Source: Psychrobacter sp. PL19
Lineage (GTDB): Bacteria; Pseudomonadota; Gammaproteobacteria; Pseudomonadales; Moraxellaceae
NCBI RefSeq assembly: GCF_017875835.1
Contig: NZ_JAGING010000001.1
Coordinates: 3,055,998-3,119,997, forward strand
DNA length: 64,000 bases
Direction: 5' to 3'
The notes under the pieces were generated by a model. It saw only the letters and a list, made by a program, of their open reading frames with translations, did not search any database and was not told where the DNA came from. Made by a program: the position numbers and the translations under genes. Positions 55,396-64,000 of this stretch are shown here, piece by piece; positions within the stretch are counted from its first letter, which is position 1, and the number at the start of each line of letters is the position of its first letter.

Positions 55396-56391
55396 TTATA
55401 CCGCTCTATCAACTCTAGCTAAGTACTCTTTTTTTAAATCTTCATCTATAAATGAAGATCTAAAGGAGTTTTTTACCAAGGTGATAACATCATCTTCCGA
55501 TAATGGTAGGTTTTCATACAAGTTTATAAAGTTTTGGTTCATGTAACCTTTAAAATAGGCTGGATCATCTGAATTTACACTGACATTCAGTCCATAATCT
55601 AATAGCTCTTTTATATTATGCTCTGTGTAAGCCTCAAAAACTTTTAGCTCGATATTTGAGTTCGGACAAACGGTAAGCGGTACTTGTTCATCTTTAAGTC
55701 TTTGCATAAGTTCTGGGCTGTTGATAGATTGAACACCATGGTCAATTCTATCAATACCTAACAAATCTAAAGCTTCATAAATATAGGTAAAATCAGCTTC
55801 TTCACCGGCATGAGCCACCAACTTAAAGCCCTGTTCTTTGGCTTTTTTAAACACCTGTTCAAACTTCGAAGGCGGGTTTCCTAGCTCTGCAGAATCGAGG
55901 CCAACACCAACGATGTCTTCTTTAAACATTAAAGACTGTTCTAACGTTTCAAAGGCTTCTTCTTGTGACAAATGCCTCAAAAAGCACATGATAATACAAG
56001 AGGTAATGCCATACTTTTCTTTTGCATCCGCTAACGCTTCTTTGATGCCGGTTATTACCGTCGCAAAAGGTATTCCTCTTGCAGTATGCGTTTGGGGGTC
56101 AAAGAATATTTCAGTGTGAATAACGTTATCTTCAACACATTTTAAAATATATTCCCAGGTCAAATCATAAAAATCATCTTTGGTAATAAGTACGTTGGCA
56201 CCGGCATAATATATGTCTAAGAAGGTTTGTAAATTGGTAAAATTATAAGCATCTCTCACATCTTCTATATTTTTATAGGGAATCTCAATATTATTTTTTT
56301 TGGCTAGCCTAAACATTAGCTCAGGTTCTAGTGAGCCTTCAATATGTAAATGCAGTTCAGCTTTTGGCAACCTTCTTATTAAGTCAATCAT
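55396..56391 (-). CDS. add: Adenosine deaminase
   Basis: 331 aa from the ATG at 56389-56391, which has TGGAG just upstream; an earlier ATG (56478) would add 29 non-conserved residues. Motifs: zinc ligands in LPKAELHLHIEGSLEPE, the GVGLDSAELGNPP segment, LVAHAGEE, DRIDHGV, TVCPNSN, and VNSDDPAYF. Converts adenosine to inosine (or acts on adenine in related enzymes) in purine salvage. Its codon use is more AT-rich than its neighbours, a possible sign of transfer. Confidence 0.92.
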   Translation of the reverse strand: MIDLIRRLPKAELHLHIEGSLEPELMFRLAKKNNIEIPYKNIEDVRDAYNFTNLQTFLDIYYAGANVLITKDDFYDLTWEYILKCVEDNVIHTEIFFDPQTHTARGIPFATVITGIKEALADAKEKYGITSCIIMCFLRHLSQEEAFETLEQSLMFKEDIVGVGLDSAELGNPPSKFEQVFKKAKEQGFKLVAHAGEEADFTYIYEALDLLGIDRIDHGVQSINSPELMQRLKDEQVPLTVCPNSNIELKVFEAYTEHNIKELLDYGLNVSVNSDDPAYFKGYMNQNFINLYENLPLSEDDVITLVKNSFRSSFIDEDLKKEYLARVDRAV

Positions 56392-56551
56392 ATGGCTCCA
56401 GTAATACTTTTTACTTTGGTTAATAACGTCAAGTAATTTTTGATTTATAGCACTCTGCACAAATATTTTATGATACAAAGCACAATACCCTCAGGGTAAA
56501 TTGACTCATAAAAAATGAATCTCAAAATCAGCACTATTTTAGTAGTAGAAA

Positions 56552-57082
56552 CTACTTCAAGAAAACTACCGTATCAGACAACTCATTGCCTTCCGGATTG
56601 TTTTCAAGATAATAATACTGACCGAGTAATTGCCCAATTTCATCTAGCAAGTCAGTCAAGCTCTGTTCTGTCTTTTTATTAGCGATACCTGCTACTGCTT
56701 TGTCACACATTGCTCGCCATACTGTGGGGCTGACATGCGTACTGATGCCACGATCAGCGACGATATCTAAGCTTTGTTCACAGATATTCACATAGACTAA
56801 GACACCGGTATTCTCTTCGGTATCCCAGACCCGATACTCACTAAATAGGTCAATAGCGCGCGCACGGCAGTTAGTATGATAAGCCTCTTGAATGGGTAGG
56901 TTGTTTTCTATAACCAAAAATATCTCACCGCGATGCCCGCGCTCCGCTTTGGTCACTTTGGTCGTCAAACGCGCTTTGGACTCTGCTGTCAACCACCTGC
57001 TATGTAGCATTGGGACAAATAAGACTTGACGCCACCAGCGAGCAAAACTTGGCTGTGATGAGGTTAAGTTGTTTTGTGCCAT
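56552..57082 (-). CDS. TPM domain protein
   Basis: 176 aa with a TPM fold (TKAERGHRGEIFLVIEN, VWDTEENTGVLVYVNICEQS, VADRGISTHVS). Such proteins accompany YgcG and LemA; their role in the envelope is poorly known. No signal peptide. Third gene of the lemA-ygcG-tpm cluster. Confidence 0.85.
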   Translation of the reverse strand: MAQNNLTSSQPSFARWWRQVLFVPMLHSRWLTAESKARLTTKVTKAERGHRGEIFLVIENNLPIQEAYHTNCRARAIDLFSEYRVWDTEENTGVLVYVNICEQSLDIVADRGISTHVSPTVWRAMCDKAVAGIANKKTEQSLTDLLDEIGQLLGQYYYLENNPEGNELSDTVVFLK

Positions 57083-57192
57083 TATATTATTTCCTCAAGT
57101 ACGCTACTAGCGACTACAATTTAGTAAATATAGCTTAATGCATATAGCCTAATAAATGCTGTCACGTATTAAATGTGGTCTAATCAATAAGT

Positions 57193-58359
57193 CTACCACG
57201 AACCACCTGCGCCGCCACCGCCGAAGCCGCCACCACCACCACCGAAACCGCCGCCACCAAATCCGCCGCCGCCGCTACTACCGCCACCTAAGCCCGGTAG
57301 GAAGAACATTCCACCGCCACGTCCTCCGCGTCCACCGCCAGAACCACGAGCAATTAAGAACATCCACAAGAATATCGCCATGATCAGGGTCATGAAAAAG
57401 CCCCCACCTAATGCCAGTGAACCGGCAAAAAAGCCACCAGCAGTTAAGATAGAGCCAAACACACGGCCAAAGATACTAGTAATAAAGCTACCGAATATTA
57501 AGGCCATAACGAATAGGGCAATTGATGACGGGTTCTCATCTGTGGCTTGCTGAGTACTACGCTCAGCAGCTTGAGCGTCAGCACGTGCCAACACTTCAGG
57601 ATCCGCATTTAGGCGAGTTTCGAGGGCACTAACACCCGCAGCAAGTCCCGCAGCGTAATCGTTCTGTTTAAAAAGCGGCGTAATATCTTCACGGATAATA
57701 CGATTGAGTGCGGAATCAGGCAGCACACCTTCGAGTCCATAACCGCTTAAAATATAGATCTCACGATCATTGACTGCCAGCACAATTAACAGGCCATCAT
57801 CGATGTCTTTATCACCCAACTGCCATTTATCTGCAACTTGTAACGCATAGTCAAAAATCGGTAGACCATTAGTAGTCGGTACAATAACTACCGCCGCTTG
57901 AGCCAAACCTTTCTGGTAAATACTACTCAGCTGCTCGGTTAAACGCTGCTTTTGCTGAGCCGTTAAAATATTGGCTTGGTCAACGACTGGCTGATTTAAT
58001 ATCAGTTTATCAGCATCTATACTAGCGGCACTGGACTGGACTGGCGGTAAAGTAGCATTATTTGCCTGAGTATTAGTCGCGCTATTAGCAACATCAGTAT
58101 TAGCAGCATTAGGATTTAGAGCATCATTACCCAACACTGCTTCATTAATAGCATCATTACCTAGTACCGCATCATTGATAGCCTCATTGGCTTTGCCTAC
58201 TTTGGCAATGCCCGCTAGGTCCTCAACGCTACGATTTTGTATATTCGAGGTACTATCCGCAGCGACAGCAACATCATTCGGCGCCGCATACAGCGAGGTC
58301 GCGCTACTAGCGCCGAGCGTGAGTAGTAATGCTGATACGATTGCTTTTGAATTATTCAT
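57193..58359 (-). CDS. YgcG-type TPM domain membrane protein
   Basis: 388 aa. Signal peptide (MNNSKAIVSALLLTLGASSA), a low-complexity region with NDAVLGNDAINEAVLGNDAL repeats (about 60-85), a TPM domain (PVVDQANILTAQQKQRLTEQ to about 270), two membrane segments, and a Gly-rich tail (FGGGGFGGGGGGFGGGGAGG). The typical layout of YgcG proteins. Next to lemA. Confidence 0.9.
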   Translation of the reverse strand: MNNSKAIVSALLLTLGASSATSLYAAPNDVAVAADSTSNIQNRSVEDLAGIAKVGKANEAINDAVLGNDAINEAVLGNDALNPNAANTDVANSATNTQANNATLPPVQSSAASIDADKLILNQPVVDQANILTAQQKQRLTEQLSSIYQKGLAQAAVVIVPTTNGLPIFDYALQVADKWQLGDKDIDDGLLIVLAVNDREIYILSGYGLEGVLPDSALNRIIREDITPLFKQNDYAAGLAAGVSALETRLNADPEVLARADAQAAERSTQQATDENPSSIALFVMALIFGSFITSIFGRVFGSILTAGGFFAGSLALGGGFFMTLIMAIFLWMFLIARGSGGGRGGRGGGMFFLPGLGGGSSGGGGFGGGGFGGGGGGFGGGGAGGSW

Positions 58360-58509
58360 TTAATCTATACCACCTCGGGTAACATCTGTGCTGAATTATC
58401 TCGTGTTGAACTGGTGTTAATGCTTCCTGAGGTTAACACGCTATAGGTATAAAACCTATAGTACTCAGGTCTATCGCACCGCTTTACCGTTATGCTTGTT
58501 AGTTGAGCA

Positions 58510-59142
58510 CTACTGCTCAGTAGCCGCCTTGTCTCCATCGAAATCAATATTAGGAGCAGTAGAGATTGCAGCCTCATTGGCTACCGTAAAGTTTGGTTTG
58601 GCTTGCATACCAAATACTTTGGCGGTGATGTTGGTTGGGAACTGACGCACGGTCGTGTTATAGCCCTGTACTTCTTGGATATAACGATTACGGGCAACCG
58701 CGATCCGGTTTTCTGTGCCTTCTAGCTGCGCTTGTAAGTCCTGGAACAAGGCATCAGACTTTAGCTCAGGATAACGCTCAGAGACCGCCATGAGACGTGA
58801 CAATGCACCGTCCATCTGTCCTTGGGCTTCTGCGTAGCGCTCCATAGCTTGAGGATCGTTGAGCACCTCCGGCGTTAAGGTGATGCCACCTGCGCGCGAG
58901 CGAGCCTCGGCCACTTGCGTAAAGACTGCTTGCTCTTGATCCGCGTACTGTTTGACTACTGTAACTAAGTTGGGGACCAAATCAGAACGGCGTTGGTATT
59001 GGTTGACAACCTCCGACCATGAAGCAGTAACCTGCTCATCTTGGGACTGGAGATTGTTATAGCCGCAACCACTTAAGCTGACTGCTGACGTTACCAATAC
59101 GGCGGATAGCAACATGGGTTTTATAATAGACTTACGCGTCAT
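58510..59142 (-). CDS. lemA: LemA family protein
   Basis: 210 aa. Lipobox-like signal (AVSLSGCGYN), then the LemA helical bundle: VNQYQRRSDLVPNLVTVVKQ, YAEAQGQMDGALSRLMAVSE, RNRYIQEVQGYNTTVRQFPT. A conserved membrane-associated protein of unclear function. First gene of the cluster, 150 bp upstream of the ygcG-like gene. Confidence 0.92.
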   Translation of the reverse strand: MTRKSIIKPMLLSAVLVTSAVSLSGCGYNNLQSQDEQVTASWSEVVNQYQRRSDLVPNLVTVVKQYADQEQAVFTQVAEARSRAGGITLTPEVLNDPQAMERYAEAQGQMDGALSRLMAVSERYPELKSDALFQDLQAQLEGTENRIAVARNRYIQEVQGYNTTVRQFPTNITAKVFGMQAKPNFTVANEAAISTAPNIDFDGDKAATEQ

Positions 59143-60196
59143 TTTTGTTTCTCCTAAGAGTAATAAATAATTATGGTTAACGAGTCACACGTGTCTTGAT
59201 AACTTTTTGCCTACTATGTTTATTTGCTTGTTATGGTGAGCGTTTAAGATATAACCTACATTTAGGTATGCATTAACATATCGACATATCAATTATCACG
59301 ACCAAAGTCTATAGCTGACTTTTTGGCATAGAGTTTTTTTGCTAGTGGTTATAGTGCTAATAATGGCGATATCATAATACTTTTACAATTCACCGTTACC
59401 AAAACACAACCACCAAAACGTCAACATTATTTTTTTGCTATTAGCATAATTTTATTCTGTTGATCTGCTTACTCTGTATCCTAACGCGGTTATTGGTTAT
59501 CCGATTATTTTCAGTCATCTACTTATAGCGAGCTTACCTAAAAATCTATCTTGGGTAATTTCTGTGAAAAAATTGTATATTTTAAATACTTACATAACTA
59601 CACATACGTTTGCTAACGACCTTTTGAAAGTAGAAAATAGGCATCAATTAAAAAAAATTCTAGCAATTGTTGTAGAATTGTGGCAAATTGCAGTTACTTG
59701 ACCGTATGGTTTGCATACAATTGGTAGTGGCTTTGTTGCTCATTTAGTATTAGTTGAGTTTAAACTGTTAATTGTTCTTGTCACCTTAGCGTATAACGAC
59801 TGCAAATGCCAAGCTAAATAGCCCTCAGTTCTTTATCAGTATCAGTTGAGATTATTGGTAAAAATTGTAGATTAAGTTTAAAGCGCTATGCATTCACAGT
59901 CATTTGACTGATAGTTATGAGCAAGTTGAGAGCATGATAGAACAACCATCAAAACTGCAAAGGGAATTGCAACCGCAGCTAAGTTTAGCATCGACACTGA
60001 TATCAGCACTGAGATTGAAAAGCAGTATTAATACGATCAATGTCGATGCTAAGCCAAGCGGATAAACACTGGCAACTATAAACTATCCTAAGTGGTTCAT
60101 TAAATATGAGTGTAAGCAGTGACGTTTAGATTCATACCTAATGCTTAAATAGCAAGATAAGCATGGCCACTTCGAGACAGTACTAGGAATATAAAT
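59143..60196. other. Long intergenic region upstream of the AGCS transporter
   Basis: 1.05 kb, AT-rich, no accepted gene. It contains a perfect 12-bp inverted repeat TTAGCATCGACA (59985-59996) and TGTCGATGCTAA (60041-60052), 145 bp before the transporter start, which could form a leader hairpin or bind a regulator. Confidence 0.5.
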
Positions 60197-61759
60197 ATGG
60201 AAGGTTTAGTCAATGTAGTAAACGGAATTATCTGGAGCCCAGCACTAATTTATTTATGCTTGGGCGCTGGTCTATTTTATTCCATCATGACGCGCTTCGT
60301 TCAAGTACGTCTATTCGGTGAAATGATTAAATTACTATTCACTGGTAAATCCAGTGCAGATGGTATTTCCTCATTCCAGGCACTTGCTGTATCACTTGCC
60401 GGTCGTGTCGGTATGGGTAACATCGCAGGGGTGGCTGCGGCTATCGGCTTTGGTGGCCCAGGCGCCGTATTCTGGATGTGGATTGTCGCATTCTTAGGTG
60501 CTTCTACTGCTTATGTTGAATCGACATTGGCACAGATCTATAAAGAAAAAGACGTTATCACCGGCGAATATCGCGGTGGCCCTGCTTACTACTTTGAGCG
60601 GGCACTCGGTCAAAAATGGTACGGAATCCTATTTGCGATATCCTCCATCTTAGCCTGTGGTATCTTCTTACCTGGTGTACAGGCGAATGGTGTTATCAAT
60701 GCTTTTGCTCAAGTTATGGGTGAAGGTAGTCTAGTTAATATCGGCAGCTTAGAAGTTGGCTCTATGCGTTTAGTAGCGCTAGGTATTATTCTAGTCGTTC
60801 TCGGTATTATCATTTTTGGTGGTATCAAGCGTATTGCCACTTTTACCGAGTACGCAGTACCATTTATGGCATTAGGTTATATTGTCCTAGCTTTAATTAT
60901 CATGTTCGCTAACTACGAAATGATTCCTGAAATCTTTGGTATGATTGTTGGCGATGCATTTACCGCCCAAGCAGGCTTTGGTGCCGCGATTGGTTGGGGT
61001 GTGAAACGTGGTATCTACTCTAACGAAGCCGGTCAAGGTACAGGCCCTCACGCTGCTGCTGCTGCTGAAGTTGAGCATCCATCACAGCAAGGTTTGGTAC
61101 AGGCATTCTCAGTCTACGTCGATACTATACTAGTCTGTTCTGCAACCGCCTTTATGATTTTAACCATGGGTACTTATAACATTCAAGGTACGTTACCTGA
61201 CGGTCAATTCATCGTCCAAAATGTAGCTGCTGGGGTTGAAATTAACTCACCAGCCTTTACGCAAATGGCCATGGAATCAGTATACGGTACTTTCGGTAAT
61301 ACCTTTATTGCCGTTGCTGTATTCTTCTTCGCCTTTACCACAATTTTGGCTTACTATTATATCGCTGAAGTTAACGTCGCTTACTTAACCCGCTTTTTAG
61401 GAAAAGGAGTAGGTAAAACCGGTAGATTCCTAGTCAAAATCTTAATCATGGCGATGGTTGCCTACGGTGGTCTTAACTCAGCTGGCTACATCTGGGCTAT
61501 TGGTGATATTGGTGTTGGCTTGATGGCTTGGTTGAACATCGTTGGTATCTTGGTCATCTTCGTTGTGGCTCGTCCAACGCTCACCATGCTGAAAGACTAC
61601 GAAGCACAGCTCAAAGCAGGTGTGAAGCGTTATAGTTTTGATCCAGCAAAATTCGGTATCAAAAATGCGCCATATTGGGAAGAACGTCATCTAAAAGAGC
61701 AACAGAGATTAGCTGAAGAATCTGTAAATAAGGACTCACTAGATAAAGATCTTAAATAA
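60197..61759 (+). CDS. Alanine/glycine:cation symporter (AGCS family)
   Basis: 520 aa with about 10-11 membrane segments. Family motifs: AVSLAGRVGMGNIAGVAAAI near residue 70, VKRGIYSNEAGQGTGPHAAA, GAVFWMWIVAFLGASTAYVE. Na+-coupled uptake of alanine or glycine. A hydrophilic C-terminal tail (KEQQRLAEESVNKD) follows. A terminator stands at 61814. Confidence 0.95.
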   Translation: MEGLVNVVNGIIWSPALIYLCLGAGLFYSIMTRFVQVRLFGEMIKLLFTGKSSADGISSFQALAVSLAGRVGMGNIAGVAAAIGFGGPGAVFWMWIVAFLGASTAYVESTLAQIYKEKDVITGEYRGGPAYYFERALGQKWYGILFAISSILACGIFLPGVQANGVINAFAQVMGEGSLVNIGSLEVGSMRLVALGIILVVLGIIIFGGIKRIATFTEYAVPFMALGYIVLALIIMFANYEMIPEIFGMIVGDAFTAQAGFGAAIGWGVKRGIYSNEAGQGTGPHAAAAAEVEHPSQQGLVQAFSVYVDTILVCSATAFMILTMGTYNIQGTLPDGQFIVQNVAAGVEINSPAFTQMAMESVYGTFGNTFIAVAVFFFAFTTILAYYYIAEVNVAYLTRFLGKGVGKTGRFLVKILIMAMVAYGGLNSAGYIWAIGDIGVGLMAWLNIVGILVIFVVARPTLTMLKDYEAQLKAGVKRYSFDPAKFGIKNAPYWEERHLKEQQRLAEESVNKDSLDKDLK

Positions 61760-62356
61760 TAGACTTTAAAGTGAGCTAGGCTAATAATAATGCTTAACTG
61801 AGTGAATCTGATTAAAAAAAGCCCGTGGCTATCGTCGCGGGCTTTTTTATGTCGCACTTATTATTATATTACTATGCCTATTCTTAGCAGTATGGCAATA
61901 CTGACCACTGCTCATGGGTAGAAGGTAAAATTTATAGTACTAAATTTATTTTAAAATCTTCATCCACTTACTTAGCATAACCTTATTAATCTGTTGAATC
62001 TGACCCTCATCCCTTTATCAATGCTTCACATAAATAATCCAAGCTGGTTTTAGAGCACGCTTACTTTGATAGTAGGATTTTACCGATAAAAATAGCCTCT
62101 AAAACAGTGCAATAACCTTAAGAACAAGGTAGACAATGCTTTGTAAGAAATACAATACATTTGAAGCACATAAAGCTATAGAATACTTATTGAGGTAAAG
62201 GAATACTGACAAAAATATCCTAGGTAAACTGTAAGTTATAGTTAGTTCCCCTAATTATGGGAATCAAGCCAGCTCAATGAGCGTTAATGGGTCAAATTTT
62301 AATTACGTAAGCTTAAATTATATAAGCTTTAATCAAAAAAGAGAGGATACTTAATC
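61760..62356. other. Intergenic region with AGCS terminator
   Basis: About 600 bp. Apart from the terminator at 61814-61848 I see no gene or strong structure. Confidence 0.4.
61814..61848 (+). terminator. Terminator of the AGCS gene
   Basis: AAAAAAAGCCCGTG pairs with CGCGGGCTTTTTT; strong GC stem with flanking A and T runs. Confidence 0.85.
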
Positions 62357-62806
62357 ATGAAATCTAAGTCTAAATTTAAATCTAAAACCAAAATAAACCC
62401 ACAACAAGAAACCTTCATCCATATCGTGCACAGTAAGCGGCTACAGCCTCTAAAGAAGCAGCCGGCTGTAAGCTGTGTTGAGGCCGAAAGAACTATCGAC
62501 AAGGCCTATCTTGCTGAGCTGGCTGGGTCTGATGAGTATGTATCGATCGCTTTTTGTTATAAAAACTATAATGAAGCCACTAAACCACGCCTCAGTCCGA
62601 ACGAAAGCTGTGCTGTTATCAGTGTCGCTAAAGCTAAAGAGTTATTACATACTGAAGAACTGGCCGAAGAGGCTTTAACTTCAGTCAGTATTATTTTGTT
62701 CAGTGCAGTGTCTCAGACCTTTGGTGGGTTTTTGACTGATGGTGAAACCAGCAAGCGTTATGTACTGTCTAAAGGCTCAGAGTATGCGAACTTGTCATCA
62801 CTGTAA
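62357..62806 (+). CDS. Hypothetical protein
   Basis: 149 aa with a very basic start (MKSKSKFKSKTKINPQ) and a soluble body (VSIAFCYKNYNEATKPRLSP, ISVAKAKELLHTEELAEEAL). GAGAGGATACTTAATCATG gives a good ribosome binding site and a terminator follows at 62899. No family recognised. Confidence 0.7.
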   Translation: MKSKSKFKSKTKINPQQETFIHIVHSKRLQPLKKQPAVSCVEAERTIDKAYLAELAGSDEYVSIAFCYKNYNEATKPRLSPNESCAVISVAKAKELLHTEELAEEALTSVSIILFSAVSQTFGGFLTDGETSKRYVLSKGSEYANLSSL

Positions 62807-62898
62807 CAACCAGTAATCAGTCGCGCCTGGTGATCGTAGCTGATTGCTGAACGCTGTAGGCAGCTGCCCGTGAAAGTATACTGAGTAAGTGATTAAAA

Positions 62899-62935
62899 CA
62901 AAGAAGCCCGTGGCTATGAGCCACGGGCTTCTTTG
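62899..62935 (+). terminator. Terminator after the hypothetical gene
   Basis: CAAAGAAGCCCGTGGCT pairs with AGCCACGGGCTTCTTTG, a perfect 17-bp stem. Confidence 0.85.
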
Positions 62936-62989
62936 TAGCAGACTTAAAATATAGACTGATATATTTTACTCATCGATAATCTTCGCTCA

Positions 62990-63022
62990 CAAAAAAGCCC
63001 AGCGCTAATGGCTGAGCTTTTG
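62990..63022 (-). terminator. Terminator of the fasciclin gene
   Basis: AAAAAAGCCCAGC pairs (one mismatch) with GCTGAGCTTTT, 65 bp behind the minus-strand fasciclin stop. Confidence 0.6.
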
Positions 63023-63084
63023 CATACTGTGAATTACTTAAGTTTTATTGTATTACGCTTACTGTGCTAGTAATGCTTTACCAA

Positions 63085-63696
63085 CTACATAGTTGGTAGT
63101 AATACGTTATCAATAACATGAACGACACCATTAGTTGCCATCATATCTGTAGCAACGATGTTAGCCGTGTTACCGCTAGCGTCGGTGATGACATTGGCAT
63201 CACTGATAGTGAATTTTTGACCGTTTACAGTCTCAATCTCAGAGCCGTAAGGAATGTCAGCCGCTTTAACTACCATAGGAACTACATGATACGGAAGAAC
63301 AGTTTTTAGCAACTCTGTATCCGCTAATAGCTCTTCTTTGGTGACACCAAGCTTGGTCAACAAGGCAGCAAATGCATCGTCAGTAGGTGCAAATACAGTG
63401 TATTCGCCAGCATCCATCATCATAGTATCCAGACCAGCGGCCTGTAGTGCTGCGGTTAAGATCGTTAGATTTTCGTTGCCAGCTGCCATTTCAGCGATAC
63501 TTTGCGTAGCAACCATATCACCAGCCATAGCAGCGTCTTCCGCCATTGGCTCAGCTTCAGTCATTGGATCAGCTTCGACCATAGCTTCTTCAGCTACAGG
63601 CGCATCAGCAGGTGCAGCAGCTTCTTTGTCACTACAGGCTGCTAGTGATAATGCGGCCATGGCGATAGCTAGAGGTAATAAAGTCTTTTTTAACAT
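63085..63696 (-). CDS. Fasciclin (FAS1) domain lipoprotein
   Basis: 203 aa. Lipobox in PLAIAMAALSLAACSDKE, an Ala/Glu/Asp/Met-rich linker (about 25-60), then one FAS1 domain: NLTILTAALQAAGLDTMM, YTVFAPTDDAFAAL, VLPYHVV and the closing NGVVHVIDNVLLP. FAS1 proteins mediate adhesion or surface interactions; the bacterial role is unclear. Monocistronic. Confidence 0.92.
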   Translation of the reverse strand: MLKKTLLPLAIAMAALSLAACSDKEAAAPADAPVAEEAMVEADPMTEAEPMAEDAAMAGDMVATQSIAEMAAGNENLTILTAALQAAGLDTMMMDAGEYTVFAPTDDAFAALLTKLGVTKEELLADTELLKTVLPYHVVPMVVKAADIPYGSEIETVNGQKFTISDANVITDASGNTANIVATDMMATNGVVHVIDNVLLPTM

Positions 63697-64000
63697 AGGT
63701 GTACCCTTATGGATATTAAGTGGATTACTTATTTAGTGAGTAACAGTCTTGTTCGACTGACGAAATTTCTTGGAAATGGGCAAAAGTAAGTGTTAATAAA
63801 AACCAACTGTCAATGATCTGGCGTTAGGAGCTGACAGTCGTTATTTTATTACCAAACATTTACATTGAGCTGAAAAATAGTAAAGCCAACATGAATATAC
63901 TATATCCAATATTGGCAGTTTTGTAATCAGCGTATTGTAAATATTCGCTACCTTTAAAGATTTGAAGCTAGTTTATTTAGGCATGAGTACTTTGTCAATG
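63697..64000. other. Right edge, no gene seen
   Basis: 304 bp upstream of the fasciclin gene; AT-rich, presumably its promoter region. Nothing else recognised. Confidence 0.3.

Noticed and set aside
55355..55546. 63-codon frame antisense to the end of the adenosine deaminase gene
   Set aside because: It overlaps the conserved deaminase C terminus on the other strand and has no independent support.

Overview
The window is a chromosomal piece of a gamma-proteobacterium that reads as Psychrobacter (Moraxellaceae). This rests on the moderately AT-rich base use, the gatCAB operon beside a divergent mreB, the trpF-trpB-trpA-accD-folC-SPOR gene order, and protein flavour; no database search was run. 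Housekeeping DNA fills about two thirds of the window and two accessory regions, each next to a tRNA gene, interrupt it.

Layout. 1-4780: mreB (5' end), gatC-gatA-gatB and tRNA-Pro(GGG). 4781-about 9690: a small integrative element beside tRNA-Pro with a P4-type integrase, a decayed gene, a RelE/HigB-like toxin with HTH antitoxin, and about 1.1 kb of repeat-rich, almost gene-free DNA with iteron-like repeats. 9706-29575: core genes (DUF1853, DUF2726, a LysM/SPOR protein, folC, accD, trpA, trpB, trpF, photolyase, a DUF4230 protein, proS, queF, an ABC-2 exporter, a c-type cytochrome, tRNA-Arg(CCG)). Two copies of a 138-bp MITE lie here. 29576-53783: a 24-kb island between the tRNA-Arg gene and a partial copy of its 3' end. 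53969-64000: core genes again (sirtuin, adenosine deaminase, TPM/YgcG/LemA cluster, AGCS symporter, fasciclin lipoprotein).

The 24-kb island is the striking part. All of its cargo reads on the minus strand and consists of pieces of contact-dependent inhibition (CDI/two-partner secretion) toxin genes. It begins with a 5'-truncated cdiA that has lost its secretion (TPS) domain and has no cdiB, but ends in a complete-looking barnase-like RNase toxin followed by a barstar-like immunity gene. Behind it stand further orphan cdiA-CT cassettes, each restarting at the same point of the filamentous repeat region and separated by a recurring hairpin. They carry different toxins (a PD-(D/E)XK-like nuclease, a 'NAGSYNYY' toxin paired with a membrane immunity protein, a possible phospholipase-C-like toxin with a Sel1 protein, an 'AGPHD' toxin and a 'YNEDAF'-tailed toxin). 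Two of the cassettes are followed by tandem arrays of divergent immunity lipoproteins: four copies of a 121-aa family and at least seven of an 85-aa family. Several array units still carry the last 10-27 codons of a toxin gene in front of the immunity gene, so the arrays look like fossils of successive toxin/immunity cassettes whose toxins were lost and whose immunity genes were kept. IS630 and IS3 family elements, and a short MITE-like repeat, break some cassettes.

No integrase is present in the 24-kb island, but GTGACCA repeats resembling integrase arm sites remain near both ends. My reading is that the island is a recombination reservoir of toxin ends plus a store of immunity genes, feeding a functional cdiBA elsewhere in the genome. 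That is inference; the modular structure and the toxin-tail fossils are seen directly.
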